A stretch of 64,000 nucleotides of DNA from Aliagarivorans taiwanensis DSM 22990. Lineage in GTDB: Bacteria; Pseudomonadota; Gammaproteobacteria; Enterobacterales; Celerinatantimonadaceae. The notes under the pieces are model-generated. The model searched no databases, was not told the origin of the DNA, and saw nothing but the letters and a program-made list of their open reading frames with translations. Of this stretch, positions 54,878 to 63,734 are shown in pieces. The position numbers and the translations under genes are program-made. Location: positions 1-64,000 of the forward strand of contig NZ_AUBZ01000007.1 in NCBI RefSeq assembly GCF_000429505.1, in the 5' to 3' direction. The stretch's first letter is position 1; each line of letters starts with the position of its first letter.

Positions 54878-56417
54878 GCTGGCGCATCTGGATGTTCATC
54901 ACCTGAATGCGATAAGCAATCTGGCGCGGGGTCATGTTCAGCAGCCGTGCCGCCTTGGCTTGCACCCAGCCGGCTTGCTCCAGCGCGGCAATCACCCGCT
55001 CCCGTTCGTCCAGCTCAGGATCCTCCAGATTAGCCTTGGCCACTTTGGCACTTGGCCGGCTGATGGTAATCGGCTCCATATGGTCGAGCATGATCAGGTC
55101 TTGGTCGATGCGGCCACTTTCACTCATCACCGAGGCCCGCTCCAACAGGTTCTCGAGCTGGCGCACGTTGCCCGGCCAGTGGTAGCTCATCATCAGCCGC
55201 AGCGCGCTATCGCTTAGGGTTAACTCACGCTTTTGCTGCTTGGCGATCTTCTCCAACAGAAACTGGGCCAGCTCGGGTAGGTCTTCGATGCGGTCGCGCA
55301 ATGCTGGCGGATAAACCGGCATCACGTTTAAGCGATAGTAGAGATCCTCGCGGAAATCACCTTCGGTCACCGACTCTTCCAGGTTGACGTTGGTCGCAGC
55401 GATGATGCGCACGTCCACCACTTGGGTCTGCGCACTGCCGACCCGTTCGAACTCGCCTTCCTGTAGCACCCGCAACAGCTTGGCCTGGAAGGCCGCCGAG
55501 ATCTCGCCGATCTCATCGAGGAACAGGGTGCCGCCATCGGCCAGCTCAAAGCGGCCCTTGCGCTGTTTCACTGCGCCGGTAAAGGCGCCCTTCTCGTGGC
55601 CGAACAGCTCCGACTCAAGCAGGTTATCTGGCAGCGCCGCACAGTTGAGCTTTACAAAGGGCCCAGCGGCGCGCGGCGAGTTGTAATGGATGGCATTGGC
55701 GATCAGCTCTTTACCGGTCCCCGACTCACCACGTACCAGCACGGTGCTGTCCCATTTCGATACCAAGCGGATCTGCTCAAACACCCGGCGCATCGCCTTG
55801 CTGTGACCAACAATGCTGTCCAGCCCATAGTTGCTGCGCACCTTACGGCGCAGGCGGTCTCGCTCCTGCTGCAGGTTATCGGTTTGCACCGCCACATCCT
55901 TGGCCAGCAGCACGCTGCGGGTTACCAGGCTGGCGGTCATATCCATAAACTGGGTGAAGTTGGCCAGTAGCTCTGGGTCAGCCACCTCTGGCTGGGCGGC
56001 CAGTACCCCGATCACCTGCTGGTCTTTACTCAGCGGCACCGCTATAAACGGCAGGTCCAGCGAGTAAAGGTCCAGCTTGTCGCTAAAGCGCATATCATTC
56101 TCGACTCGGCTTAACACGATCGGCTGTTTGCGGCTGAACACGGTACCGATAATCCCTTCTTCGCTGCGGTAGCGGGTCGATTTAAACTGCGCTTCGCGGC
56201 CCGGTGCATGCACCTTTTCCACCTCCAGCAGCTTGCCCTGCTCGTCCACCAGCGCCAATATCGCATGCTGCAACATCGCCTTGTCGTGCATCACCTCCAA
56301 CACCTTGGCGATACTCAATTGGTAGTCCAGGCTGCTGGTCAGCACACTACACACTTCATAAAGCGCCGCCAAATGGCGCTGGGCCAACTTGGGGCAGGCA
56401 TTTGCTGTGGTTACCAT
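54873..56417 (-). CDS. nifA: Nif-specific sigma-54 activator NifA
   Basis: Enhancer-binding activator of nif promoters. 514 residues. GAF domain about 15-170, AAA+ domain about 200-435 with Walker A GESGTGKE (230-237), GAFTGA (277-282, contact to sigma-54), and GTLFLDEIG Walker B, then a C-terminal helix-turn-helix ([18 protein letters not shown] split region). The linker before the DNA-binding domain has no cysteines, so it is the NifL-controlled type, not the oxygen-sensing rhizobial type. The ATG at 56417 shares a base with the nifL stop (TGATG) and has GGGAGG upstream. Confidence 0.97.
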   Translation of the reverse strand: MVTTANACPKLAQRHLAALYEVCSVLTSSLDYQLSIAKVLEVMHDKAMLQHAILALVDEQGKLLEVEKVHAPGREAQFKSTRYRSEEGIIGTVFSRKQPIVLSRVENDMRFSDKLDLYSLDLPFIAVPLSKDQQVIGVLAAQPEVADPELLANFTQFMDMTASLVTRSVLLAKDVAVQTDNLQQERDRLRRKVRSNYGLDSIVGHSKAMRRVFEQIRLVSKWDSTVLVRGESGTGKELIANAIHYNSPRAAGPFVKLNCAALPDNLLESELFGHEKGAFTGAVKQRKGRFELADGGTLFLDEIGEISAAFQAKLLRVLQEGEFERVGSAQTQVVDVRIIAATNVNLEESVTEGDFREDLYYRLNVMPVYPPALRDRIEDLPELAQFLLEKIAKQQKRELTLSDSALRLMMSYHWPGNVRQLENLLERASVMSESGRIDQDLIMLDHMEPITISRPSAKVAKANLEDPELDERERVIAALEQAGWVQAKAARLLNMTPRQIAYRIQVMNIQMRQL

Positions 56418-57967
56418 CACTCACCTCCCTGACGATCCGATGGCAGTGAGATCACTACCTTGCTTCCTCCCAAGGAGGAACGATGAAACTGCACCAAGCC
56501 ACGATGCTCGCTGATCACCTGTTGCACAATGCTCAGGCCCACCCCGCGACAGCCGCTACTGGTCATTGGCTTGGTACTATAAAAAGGCTGAAAGATCTTA
56601 AGCTTGAGGCTCTCATCGATGCCCGGCCCGCTATCTTCCAATACAAACTGCAGGTCGCCATCGCGCTCCATGGTGCTGATCACGATCTCCCGCTGGGCGC
56701 ACTTGTTGAACTCAATCGCTTCAATGGCGTTGTCGAGCAGTTGCTTGAGTGCCACCCGCAAGCGGTTGGCCTGCCCGGTCACCGACGGTAGCACCCCGGT
56801 TAGCTTGAGCTGCACGCTGACCGAGCCTTGCAGCAGTCGCTGATTACTAATCGCGGTGACGTCGTGTACCAGTTGATTGAGGTTGACCGGCTGACGGGCT
56901 TCCTGCGGACGCTCCGGCAGAGCCTGCTGCAACTGTTCGATGGCCTGGCTGCCCGCCTCAACGCCGATCTTCATCGCCTCAACCCGCGGACAGGCGCGGC
57001 CACTACTACAGAAGAAATTCACCGCCGCATCAATCATGTTGATCGGCCCTTGGATCTGATGAATCGCCGCCTGCAGTGCCTCCTGCATGGTGTGCAGAGC
57101 CTCGGACTCGGCAGTCATTCGCGCCAACTCTTGGATCCGTTGATGTTCGCGACGCCGCTGCTCCTTGGTGGTTTCGGTCATGGTCAGGATGTAGTAATCC
57201 GATGGCGTGTTAGCGAAAAACTTATCAACATCGAAGCGCTGAAACGGTAGCCGCGATACCTGGCAGCTAAACCAGCGTTCCCGCGCCATCGCTGGGGTCT
57301 TAACGCTCAGACTCCAGCCTTCCTGATTGCAGTTACTCAAGGCAAAACAGCCTTGAGTCCGCTGCTTGTATTGCTCCAGCACTAGGTCGGCGGGCTCTTG
57401 CTCAAAATCGCTCACCAAGGTTTTGTAGCTAAGGTTATCCAGCACCACCCGGCCTTCTTCATCGAGCATTGCCACCGCCACCGGTGCAGCGTTGAGGATC
57501 CCTTCCAGCAGGCTCTTTTGGTTGTTTAGGCGGGTTTGCAGGTCGTGGCTTTCGGTGACGTCCTGGTGGATCCCCATATAGTGGGTAAGCTTGCCGCCCT
57601 CATCGAACAGGCCCGCGATGGTGACATCCGCCAGATAGCGCTCACCGTTTTTACGGCGGTTGATCAAACAGCCCTGCCAGCGATCGCCCTTGCGGATCTG
57701 CTCCCACAATGATTGATAGAGCGCCTTGGGTGTGGTCTTGTAGCTAAGTAAGGAGTGATTGACTCCTTTTATCTCCTCAAGGCTATAGCCGGTCACCTCG
57801 GTGAAGTTAGCGTTCACATACTCGATCTTGGCATCAAGGTCGGTGACCGAGATAGCCACGGGTGCCTGGGCCAAAAGTTGCAGGTACTGCCCTGCCAACG
57901 GCATCTGGGAAAACAAGCTGTCGAGTCCATCGTCCAACGCTTGCTCTGTGTGTTGCGTATCACTCAT
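56417..57967 (-). CDS. nifL: Nitrogen fixation regulatory flavoprotein NifL
   Basis: Anti-activator that inhibits NifA when oxygen or fixed nitrogen is present. The ATG at 57967 with AGGA upstream gives 516 residues. PAS1 (about 25-140, [33 protein letters not shown]) is the FAD redox sensor. PAS2 lies at about 150-270. A degenerate histidine-kinase region ([20 protein letters not shown]) and a GHKL ATPase domain ([38 protein letters not shown]) follow. It lies directly before nifA and is translationally coupled to it. Confidence 0.95.
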   Translation of the reverse strand: MSDTQHTEQALDDGLDSLFSQMPLAGQYLQLLAQAPVAISVTDLDAKIEYVNANFTEVTGYSLEEIKGVNHSLLSYKTTPKALYQSLWEQIRKGDRWQGCLINRRKNGERYLADVTIAGLFDEGGKLTHYMGIHQDVTESHDLQTRLNNQKSLLEGILNAAPVAVAMLDEEGRVVLDNLSYKTLVSDFEQEPADLVLEQYKQRTQGCFALSNCNQEGWSLSVKTPAMARERWFSCQVSRLPFQRFDVDKFFANTPSDYYILTMTETTKEQRRREHQRIQELARMTAESEALHTMQEALQAAIHQIQGPINMIDAAVNFFCSSGRACPRVEAMKIGVEAGSQAIEQLQQALPERPQEARQPVNLNQLVHDVTAISNQRLLQGSVSVQLKLTGVLPSVTGQANRLRVALKQLLDNAIEAIEFNKCAQREIVISTMERDGDLQFVLEDSGPGIDESLKLKIFQPFYSTKPMTSSGCRGVGLSIVQQVISEHRGLVQFHRSSLGGSKVVISLPSDRQGGE

Positions 57968-58003
57968 AGGATCCTCACTCCTTGGTCCAGTTAAAAGTGA
58001 TAA

Positions 58004-58020
58004 TGCAATCAGTATTCCTG
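58004..58020 (-). promoter_or_regulatory. Sigma-54 promoter of nifLA
   Basis: On the minus strand AGGAATACTGATTGCAT has GG and GC exactly 10 bp apart with TTGCA at -12. Transcription would start near 57993, 26 bp before the nifL ATG. Confidence 0.75.
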
Positions 58021-58062
58021 CATGGGGGAGTAGCCGTGCCACAAGCGCGTTTAGTTCGAGCT

Positions 58063-58087
58063 TGTTTGATTTGTGACAAACTCCACA
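58063..58087. promoter_or_regulatory. Two overlapping NifA sites shared by nifLA and rnf
   Basis: TGT-N10-ACA occurs at 58063-58078 and again at 58072-58087, nine bases apart. The first also has the central T of TGT-N4-T-N5-ACA. The motif is symmetric. The pair is about 85 bp from the nifL start of transcription and 145-155 bp from that of rnf. Confidence 0.75.
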
Positions 58088-58198
58088 GTCCTTTTTGTGG
58101 CGATTGTCGGCTTTGAAACCTCAATGTCAGTAAGTGCTGTCACCCGCCACACCACGCCATGCGGGGCTTAAGCCCCAAAATAGTGCTCCGCTGCCCCA

Positions 58199-58214
58199 TG
58201 GTATGCCTTGTGCA
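58199..58214 (+). promoter_or_regulatory. Sigma-54 promoter of rnfABCDGEH
   Basis: TGGTATGCCTTGTGCA has TGG at -24 and TGC at -12 with GG and GC exactly 10 bp apart. Transcription would start near 58225, 70 bp before the rnfA ATG. Confidence 0.8.
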
Positions 58215-58294
58215 GTCACTCTCCTTATACAGCGCAATGGACCGCTCAGCTCCCCGAGCGTCCAGATAAGCCACACAAGCAAGGAGAGAGCGCA

Positions 58295-58873
58295 ATGAGC
58301 GAATATCTGTTGGTGTTTGTTGCCACGGCGGTGGTGAACAACGTGGTACTGGCGAAGTTTCTCGGCCTGTGCCCGTTTATGGGTGTCTCCAGCAAGGTCG
58401 ACAGTGCCTTAGGCATGGGGCTGGCCACCACCTTCGTGCTCTGCCTAGCCGCCATCGCCGCCTGGCTACTGGAAAGCCTGCTGCTCGAGCCGCTAGGGCT
58501 TGGGGTGATGCGCATCCTGGTGTTTATCCTGGTGATCGCCGCCGTGGTGCAACTCACCGAACTGCTGATTCAGAAATATAGCCCCGGTCTGTATCAGGCC
58601 TTGGGGATCTTCCTGCCGCTGATTACCACCAACTGCGCGGTCCTCGGGGTCGCACTGTTGGTCATTCAAGAGAAGATGAGCCTGCTTACCACGCTGTTCT
58701 ATGCCTTCGGCAGCGCGGCCGGTTTTACCTTGGTGATTGTGTTGTTCGCCGGACTGCGCCAACGCTTGGTGCTGTCGCGCGTGCCCGAGGCCTTCACCGG
58801 ACTGCCGATAGCCTTTATTACCGCAGGCATCCTGTCGATGGCCTTTATGGGCTTTGCCGGCATGGTCAAATAA
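58295..58873 (+). CDS. rnfA: Rnf complex subunit A
   Basis: Inner-membrane subunit of the ion-translocating Rnf ferredoxin:NAD oxidoreductase. 192 residues with six membrane segments, starting [28 protein letters not shown] and containing ITTNCAVLG with the Cys near the intramembrane Fe-S site. The partner RnfE carries the mirror-related fold. Ribosome site AAGGAGAG; longer upstream frame ignored. First gene of a nif-linked rnf operon. RsxA of the SoxR-reducing complex is the closest alternative name. Confidence 0.95.
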   Translation: MSEYLLVFVATAVVNNVVLAKFLGLCPFMGVSSKVDSALGMGLATTFVLCLAAIAAWLLESLLLEPLGLGVMRILVFILVIAAVVQLTELLIQKYSPGLYQALGIFLPLITTNCAVLGVALLVIQEKMSLLTTLFYAFGSAAGFTLVIVLFAGLRQRLVLSRVPEAFTGLPIAFITAGILSMAFMGFAGMVK

Positions 58874-58884
58874 GGAGAGATGCG

Positions 58885-59412
58885 ATGATGATAGTCCTTT
58901 CACTGCTAGCCCTAACCTTATTAGGTGCCTCACTCGGTGGCGCGCTGGGTTGGGCCTCGAAAACCCTCAAGGTCGAGGGCGATCCGCGGGTCGATGAGAT
59001 TGAAGCGATGCTGCCCGGCGGCCAATGCGGCCAGTGTGGTGAGCCCGGCTGTCGCCAAGCGGCCGAGAAGATGGTCTCTGGCAGCCTGTCGCCCAACTGC
59101 TGCCCGCCCGGTGGTAAAGGTCTGGCGGCCAGCGTGGCCGAGCTACTCGGCATTAGCCTGAACGACGACGGCGAGCAGGTCACCATGATTGCGGTGATCG
59201 ACGAGAGCAACTGCAGCGGCTGCACCCGCTGCTTTAAGGCCTGCCCTTTCGATGCCATTGTCGGTGCCAGCAAGCAGATGCACACCGTGATCTCTCAGGT
59301 GTGTACCGGCTGTAACCTGTGCGCCAAGGCCTGCCCACAGGGCTGCTTAACCATGCAACCACAGGCCGTCCAGCCGCATACCTGGAACTGGCCAAAGCCC
59401 CAAGTAGCTTAG
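58885..59412 (+). CDS. rnfB: Rnf complex subunit B (multi-cluster ferredoxin)
   Basis: 175 residues. An N-terminal membrane anchor (about 3-23) is followed by a cluster-binding region (MLPGGQCGQCGEPGCRQAA) and two [4Fe-4S] motifs (CSGCTRCFKACP and CTGCNLCAKACP). It passes electrons between soluble ferredoxin or flavodoxin and the membrane part. Shorter than some RnfB that have extra ferredoxin domains. Ribosome site AAGGAGAG, 11 bp after rnfA. Confidence 0.95.
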   Translation: MMIVLSLLALTLLGASLGGALGWASKTLKVEGDPRVDEIEAMLPGGQCGQCGEPGCRQAAEKMVSGSLSPNCCPPGGKGLAASVAELLGISLNDDGEQVTMIAVIDESNCSGCTRCFKACPFDAIVGASKQMHTVISQVCTGCNLCAKACPQGCLTMQPQAVQPHTWNWPKPQVA

Positions 59413-59460
59413 CTACTCAACTAGAGCGGCCTAGCCACGCAGAATTAAAAGGAGCCGAGC

Positions 59461-60939
59461 ATGTTTTTGTCCGCACGCCCCTTCGCCGGGGGCATTCATC
59501 CCAAGGGCTTTAAAGAGCTGACCGAAGATAAGTATATCGACCGGCTCGACTCGCCCGATCATCTCTATCTCAATCTTCAGCAACGCAACGGCGCTAAGCT
59601 GGTCTCGCTGGTCGAGGTGGGCGAAACGGTGTTTAAAGGCCAGCTACTAGCCAAAGGTAGCAGCGATATGGCGGTGCCACTGCACTCGCCGGTCAATGGC
59701 AAATTAGAAGCGATTAAAGAGGTGACCAGCCCTCACCCGGCGGGGCTTAAAACCAGCTGCATGGTGCTGTCAAACAATGGCGACCCGCGCTGGGGCGAGG
59801 ACCATCGCCCCTGTGATTATCGCCAGCTCACCCCCGAGCAGATTATCCAAAAGGTGTTGAACGCCGGGATTGTCGGCCTCGGTGGCGCGGCCTTCCCCAC
59901 CGGAGTGAAGCTGCGCTTGGCTCGCCAGGCCAAGGTCCACACCCTGCTGATTAACGGCGGCGAGTGCGAACCCTACCTGACCTGTGACGATCGACTGATG
60001 CGCGAACAAGCGGCCGAGATCGTCTCAGGGGTACAAATGATGCTGAAGGCCTTGGGCGCCCAGCAAGCGATCATCGCGGTGGAAGATAACAAGGGCGAAG
60101 CCATCGCGATGATGGCCGATGCCATCGCCGAGCTACCTCAGATTTCACTGAAAAGCGTGCCTAGCCTTTACCCGATGGGCTCGGAGCGCCACCTGATCAA
60201 AGCGGTCACCGGGGAGATGGTGCCGCCGGGGCAGCTCAGTACCAAGCTCGGCATCCTGGTAAACAACGTCGCTACCGCCCGCGCAGTATTCCATGCGGTG
60301 CGCTTCTCTCGTCCGCTGATTGAGCGGGTGATTACCGTATCCGGCGCAGCGGTGGAGGAGCCCGGCAACCTGGTGGTGCCGATCGGCACGCTGGTATCCC
60401 AGCTTATCGCCCAGTGTGGCGGCCTAAAGGTCGATGCGGCCCGCTTAGTCGCAGGCGGTCCGATGATGGGCCAGGCTCTACCTTCTCCCTTTGTGCCCAC
60501 CGATAAAAGCATCGGCGGGGTGCTGGCGCTAACAGAAAGTGAACTGCGCCAAGAGCAGAGCCACGCCTGTGTGCGCTGCGGTAGCTGTGTGGAAGCCTGC
60601 CCAATGGGGCTGATGCCCTTTCAGATGGCGGCCTACAGCCGGGTTTCCGATTGGCCGCAGGCCCAGCACTTTGGGCTGGATAACTGCCTGTTGTGCGGTG
60701 CTTGTAGCTATGTCTGCCCATCTAAGATCCCACTGGTGCAGTACTTCCAGCATGCCCGAGGCAACCTCAATGCCCAGCGTAGCATGCGCCAAAAATCAGC
60801 CCACGCCCGCGAGCTGACTCAAGCTCGCCAGCTGCGCCTAGCCAAAGAGGCTGAAGCCAAAAAAGCCGCCAAGGCGGCCAAAGCCAGTAAGCGAAAACGC
60901 CCGGCCCGCCGCCGCGCCGCTTCAGGAGGTGAAGAATGA
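59461..60939 (+). CDS. rnfC: Rnf complex subunit C (NADH-binding)
   Basis: Peripheral subunit with NADH and FMN sites related to NuoF. 492 residues. An N-terminal barrel-sandwich (PLHSPVNGKLEAI), then GLGGAAFPTGVKLRLA and LINGGECEPYLTCDDRLM as the FMN/NADH region, then two [4Fe-4S] motifs CVRCGSCVEACP and CLLCGACSYVCP. The Ala/Lys-rich tail is shorter than in E. coli RsxC (about 740 residues). Its stop overlaps the rnfD ATG by 4 bases. Confidence 0.95.
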   Translation: MFLSARPFAGGIHPKGFKELTEDKYIDRLDSPDHLYLNLQQRNGAKLVSLVEVGETVFKGQLLAKGSSDMAVPLHSPVNGKLEAIKEVTSPHPAGLKTSCMVLSNNGDPRWGEDHRPCDYRQLTPEQIIQKVLNAGIVGLGGAAFPTGVKLRLARQAKVHTLLINGGECEPYLTCDDRLMREQAAEIVSGVQMMLKALGAQQAIIAVEDNKGEAIAMMADAIAELPQISLKSVPSLYPMGSERHLIKAVTGEMVPPGQLSTKLGILVNNVATARAVFHAVRFSRPLIERVITVSGAAVEEPGNLVVPIGTLVSQLIAQCGGLKVDAARLVAGGPMMGQALPSPFVPTDKSIGGVLALTESELRQEQSHACVRCGSCVEACPMGLMPFQMAAYSRVSDWPQAQHFGLDNCLLCGACSYVCPSKIPLVQYFQHARGNLNAQRSMRQKSAHARELTQARQLRLAKEAEAKKAAKAAKASKRKRPARRRAASGGEE

Positions 60940-61928
60940 GCAAGATGTTAGCCCTGGCGTCGCCGCATACCCATGCCGGAACGTCGACCACCCGTTTGAT
61001 GTATATCGTGGCCGCCTGTCTGCTGCCCGCCGCGGCGGCCGGCGTGCTGTACTTTGGCCTGCCGGCGCTGATCGTGCTGGCCAGCTGTATTGCCGCCGCG
61101 TGTTTATCGGAGTGGCTCTGTCTGTTGCTGCGCCGCCGCGATTGGCGGGCCTGTATGGACGGCTCGGCCTTGTTAACTGGTTTGCTGCTGGCAATGAGCC
61201 TGCCCGCCTCCACCCCATGGTGGGTCGCGGCCTTTGGCTCGGCCTTTGCCATTATCATCGGCAAGCAGGTGTTTGGCGGGCTTGGCCACAACCCCTTTAA
61301 CCCGGCAATGCTCGGGCGGGTGATGCTGCTGATCTGCTTTCCGGTGGAGCTCACCGATTGGCGCGCCATCGCCACCCCTGACTTTGCGGATGGCGAGATT
61401 ATCTTAAGCGCCGCCTGGCAGGGCATCGATGCCATCAGTGCCGCCACCCCGCTGTATAACATGGCCGAAGGGTTGAGCCTGGTTGAGCTGGTAAGCGGTG
61501 CCCACCCCGGTAGCTTGGGCGAAACCTCGTCGATACTGATCTTGCTTGGTGGCCTGGCACTGGTGTGGCTGAAGATTATCCGCCCGGTGATCCCGGTGGC
61601 CTTGCTGCTTGGCCTAGGCGCGCCGGCGTTAGTCGCCCACTTAATCGCCCCGGAGAGCTTTGATTCGATCCTCCACCACTGGCTAAGTGGTGGCACCATG
61701 CTAGCGGCCTTTTTTATCGCCACCGATTTGGTCAGTTCGCCCACCAGCAACAAGGGGCAGTGGGTGTTTGGCTTGGGTTGTGGCCTGCTGATCTGGCTGA
61801 TCCGCAGCTTTGGCAGCTATCCCGAGGGCGTGGCCTTTGCGGTGCTGATTATGAATGCTGCCACCCCGGTGATCGACCATTATCTGCGCCCAGCAGTGTT
61901 CGGCAGCCAGTCGGCTCACCTGCAGTAA
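60936..61928 (+). CDS. rnfD: Rnf complex subunit D
   Basis: 330-residue inner-membrane subunit of the NqrB/RnfD family with about nine membrane segments. The covalent FMN attachment site is the Thr in ISAATPLYN (SGAT-like). KQVFGGLGHNPFNPAMLGR is the family hallmark loop. It forms part of the ion path. Ribosome site AGGAGG lies inside the end of rnfC. Confidence 0.95.
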   Translation: MSKMLALASPHTHAGTSTTRLMYIVAACLLPAAAAGVLYFGLPALIVLASCIAAACLSEWLCLLLRRRDWRACMDGSALLTGLLLAMSLPASTPWWVAAFGSAFAIIIGKQVFGGLGHNPFNPAMLGRVMLLICFPVELTDWRAIATPDFADGEIILSAAWQGIDAISAATPLYNMAEGLSLVELVSGAHPGSLGETSSILILLGGLALVWLKIIRPVIPVALLLGLGAPALVAHLIAPESFDSILHHWLSGGTMLAAFFIATDLVSSPTSNKGQWVFGLGCGLLIWLIRSFGSYPEGVAFAVLIMNAATPVIDHYLRPAVFGSQSAHLQ

Positions 61929-61955
61929 TCACGCGCATCAAGGAGGAGTTAGCCC

Positions 61956-62711
61956 ATGCAAGATGTCGCCAAACCCAGCCAAGCCAAGCTGTCACAAAGA
62001 CTAGAACAAACCATGGAGCAGGTGCGCGAGCACACTTGGTATCAGTCGGCCTCACTGGCCATCGCGGTTGCGCTATGCAGCTCGCTATTGCTGCTGCTGA
62101 ACAGCTTTACCGCCCCCGCCATCGAGCAGCGGCTGCGCGAAGACAAGCTCGCCGCCATCGATATGGTGATCCCAGCCAGTTACTACCACAACGCCTTGCT
62201 CGACACCGAGCAGCGCTTCGAGTTCGATGGCCAAAGCTACCTGTGGTATCAAGCCAGCGATGAGCTTGGCCAGCCCTCCGGCTATGTACTGCAGGGCCAA
62301 ACCCCGGGCTACGCCGGAGCCATCGAGTTTTTAGTCGGCCTCGACCAACAGATGCAGATCCTCGGGGTGCGGGTGCTCAGCCATGCCGAGACCCCGGGCC
62401 TGGGCGATAAGATTGAGATCGCCAAGGACCAATGGATTACCAGCTTCGAGGGGCTCAGCCTCAGCAATACCGCCACCAGCCAATGGGCGGTAGAGAGAGA
62501 TGGCGGCCAGTTCGACCAGTTCACCGGCGCGACCATTACCCCACGTGCGGTGGTGTATGGGGTGCACCATAGCCTGCAAGCGCTGGCCGAGCAGCTCAAG
62601 CCAGTCGCCGAGCAGCCTGCCAACCTTCCTCCCCTCAGTCTTCACAGCCCTCATCCTTCACACTTGGACCAACAGGAGTCAGCTCATGAGCAACTATCGC
62701 AGCATTTTTAA
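61956..62711 (+). CDS. rnfG: Rnf complex subunit G
   Basis: 251 residues. One N-terminal membrane segment (about 28-50) and a periplasmic domain with covalently bound FMN at the Thr of FTGATITPRAV (SGAT motif). FLVGLDQQMQILGVRVLSHAETPGLGDKI is the typical FMN-binding domain start. The Pro/His-rich C-terminal tail extends past the start of rnfE, overlapping it by 26 bases. Confidence 0.95.
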   Translation: MQDVAKPSQAKLSQRLEQTMEQVREHTWYQSASLAIAVALCSSLLLLLNSFTAPAIEQRLREDKLAAIDMVIPASYYHNALLDTEQRFEFDGQSYLWYQASDELGQPSGYVLQGQTPGYAGAIEFLVGLDQQMQILGVRVLSHAETPGLGDKIEIAKDQWITSFEGLSLSNTATSQWAVERDGGQFDQFTGATITPRAVVYGVHHSLQALAEQLKPVAEQPANLPPLSLHSPHPSHLDQQESAHEQLSQHF

Positions 62712-63408
62712 AGACGGCCTGTGGGATAACAACGTGGTGCTGGGCCAGTGTCTGGCGCTTTGTCCGCTGCTGGCGGTTACCTCCACCGCCACCAACGGCT
62801 TGGGACTGGGGCTGGCGACCATGGCGGTGATGATCTGCGCCAACGTGGCAGTATCCTGTTTGAAGCCCTTTATTAGCCGGGCGGTGCGGATCCCGATTAA
62901 TATCTTGCTGATCGCCTCCTTGGTGACCATGACCGACCTTATCCTCAACGCCTGGCTGCACCCGCTGCACAAGGTACTGGGGCTGTTTATTCCATTGATT
63001 GTGACCAACTGTGCGATCCTTGGCCGGGTGGAATCCTTCGCCAGCCGTAACTCCGTGCTGCCCGCCCTTGCCGATGCCGTGGCGATGGGCCTTGGCTTTA
63101 CCTGGGTGCTGGTAGTACTGGGCGGACTGCGCGAGGTACTCGGCTCTGGCACTCTGTTCGCCAACGCCAGCATCCTGCTCGGCCCCGCCTTCTCCTTTAT
63201 GGAGCTGCAGGTGATTGAGGATTATCGCGGGATGTTGCTATTAGTGCTGCCGCCGGGAGGCTTTATCGTACTCGGTGGCCTGCTGGCCCTGCACCGCCTG
63301 CTTAAGGCGTGGCTGGAGAAGCCTAGCGAGCCCGACGTTGAAGCGCTTTCGTTAAAAGAGCCCGTCGAAGAGCCCGGCGAACAGCCGTCTGTAGAAGGAG
63401 CCCGCTAA
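62686..63408 (+). CDS. rnfE: Rnf complex subunit E
   Basis: 240 residues from the ATG at 62686, with AGGAG upstream and inside rnfG. Six membrane segments; GLWDNNVVLGQCLALCPLLAVT and IPLIVTNCAILGRVE are the mirror pair of the RnfA motifs, carrying the Cys ligands of the shared intramembrane cluster. The acidic Glu/Pro tail is cytoplasmic. Stop and next start overlap (TAATG). Confidence 0.95.
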   Translation: MSNYRSIFKDGLWDNNVVLGQCLALCPLLAVTSTATNGLGLGLATMAVMICANVAVSCLKPFISRAVRIPINILLIASLVTMTDLILNAWLHPLHKVLGLFIPLIVTNCAILGRVESFASRNSVLPALADAVAMGLGFTWVLVVLGGLREVLGSGTLFANASILLGPAFSFMELQVIEDYRGMLLLVLPPGGFIVLGGLLALHRLLKAWLEKPSEPDVEALSLKEPVEEPGEQPSVEGAR

Positions 63409-63671
63409 TGCATGTCAGTATTGCCTACGCCACCCCCGAGCAGCAGCTATGGCTGGACCTGGAAGTGCCAGAAGGCGCCACCGCCATCCACGCCATCCAC
63501 CAAAGCGGCATCCTCGACCTGTTCCCGCAGATCGATCTACAACAACAAAAGCTGGGGATCTTCGGCCGCTTTGTGGGCTTGGACAACCCCTTGGTCGAAG
63601 GGGATAGGGTGGAGATCTACCGCCCTACCACCTGGCGACCCGATGATGATGACGAAGATGATGATGACTAA
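63408..63671 (+). CDS. rnfH: RnfH family protein
   Basis: 87 residues with a ubiquitin-like (beta-grasp) fold: ISIAYATPEQQLWLDLEVPEGATA-like N-terminus and IFGRFVGLDNPLVEGDRVEIYRP near the C-terminus. RnfH is found at the end of nif-type rnf operons and is required for nitrogen fixation in some species; its role is unsettled. The last eight residues are nearly all Asp and Glu. Coupled to rnfE through TAATG. Confidence 0.9.
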   Translation: MHVSIAYATPEQQLWLDLEVPEGATAIHAIHQSGILDLFPQIDLQQQKLGIFGRFVGLDNPLVEGDRVEIYRPTTWRPDDDDEDDDD

Positions 63672-63701
63672 AAAAAGGCTCGCGAAATGCGAGCCTTTTC
63701 G
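63671..63701. terminator. Terminator of the rnf operon
   Basis: AAAAGGCTCGC and GCGAGCCTTTT form an 11-bp stem with a short loop, starting at the rnfH stop. The A and T tracts let it also serve the converging phosphatase gene. Confidence 0.92.
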
Positions 63702-63734
63702 TTAGTTACAGATGAGGTTTAGCGCATTAACTGA

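Noticed and set aside
58034-58043. Perfect TGGCACGG (-24-like) on the minus strand before nifL
   Set aside because: Ten bases after GG there is CC instead of GC, so no -12 element exists; the promoter at 58004-58020 fits better.
58138-58153. TGT-N10-ACC sequence before rnfA as a third NifA site
   Set aside because: The last base deviates from ACA, and two full-match sites lie nearby.
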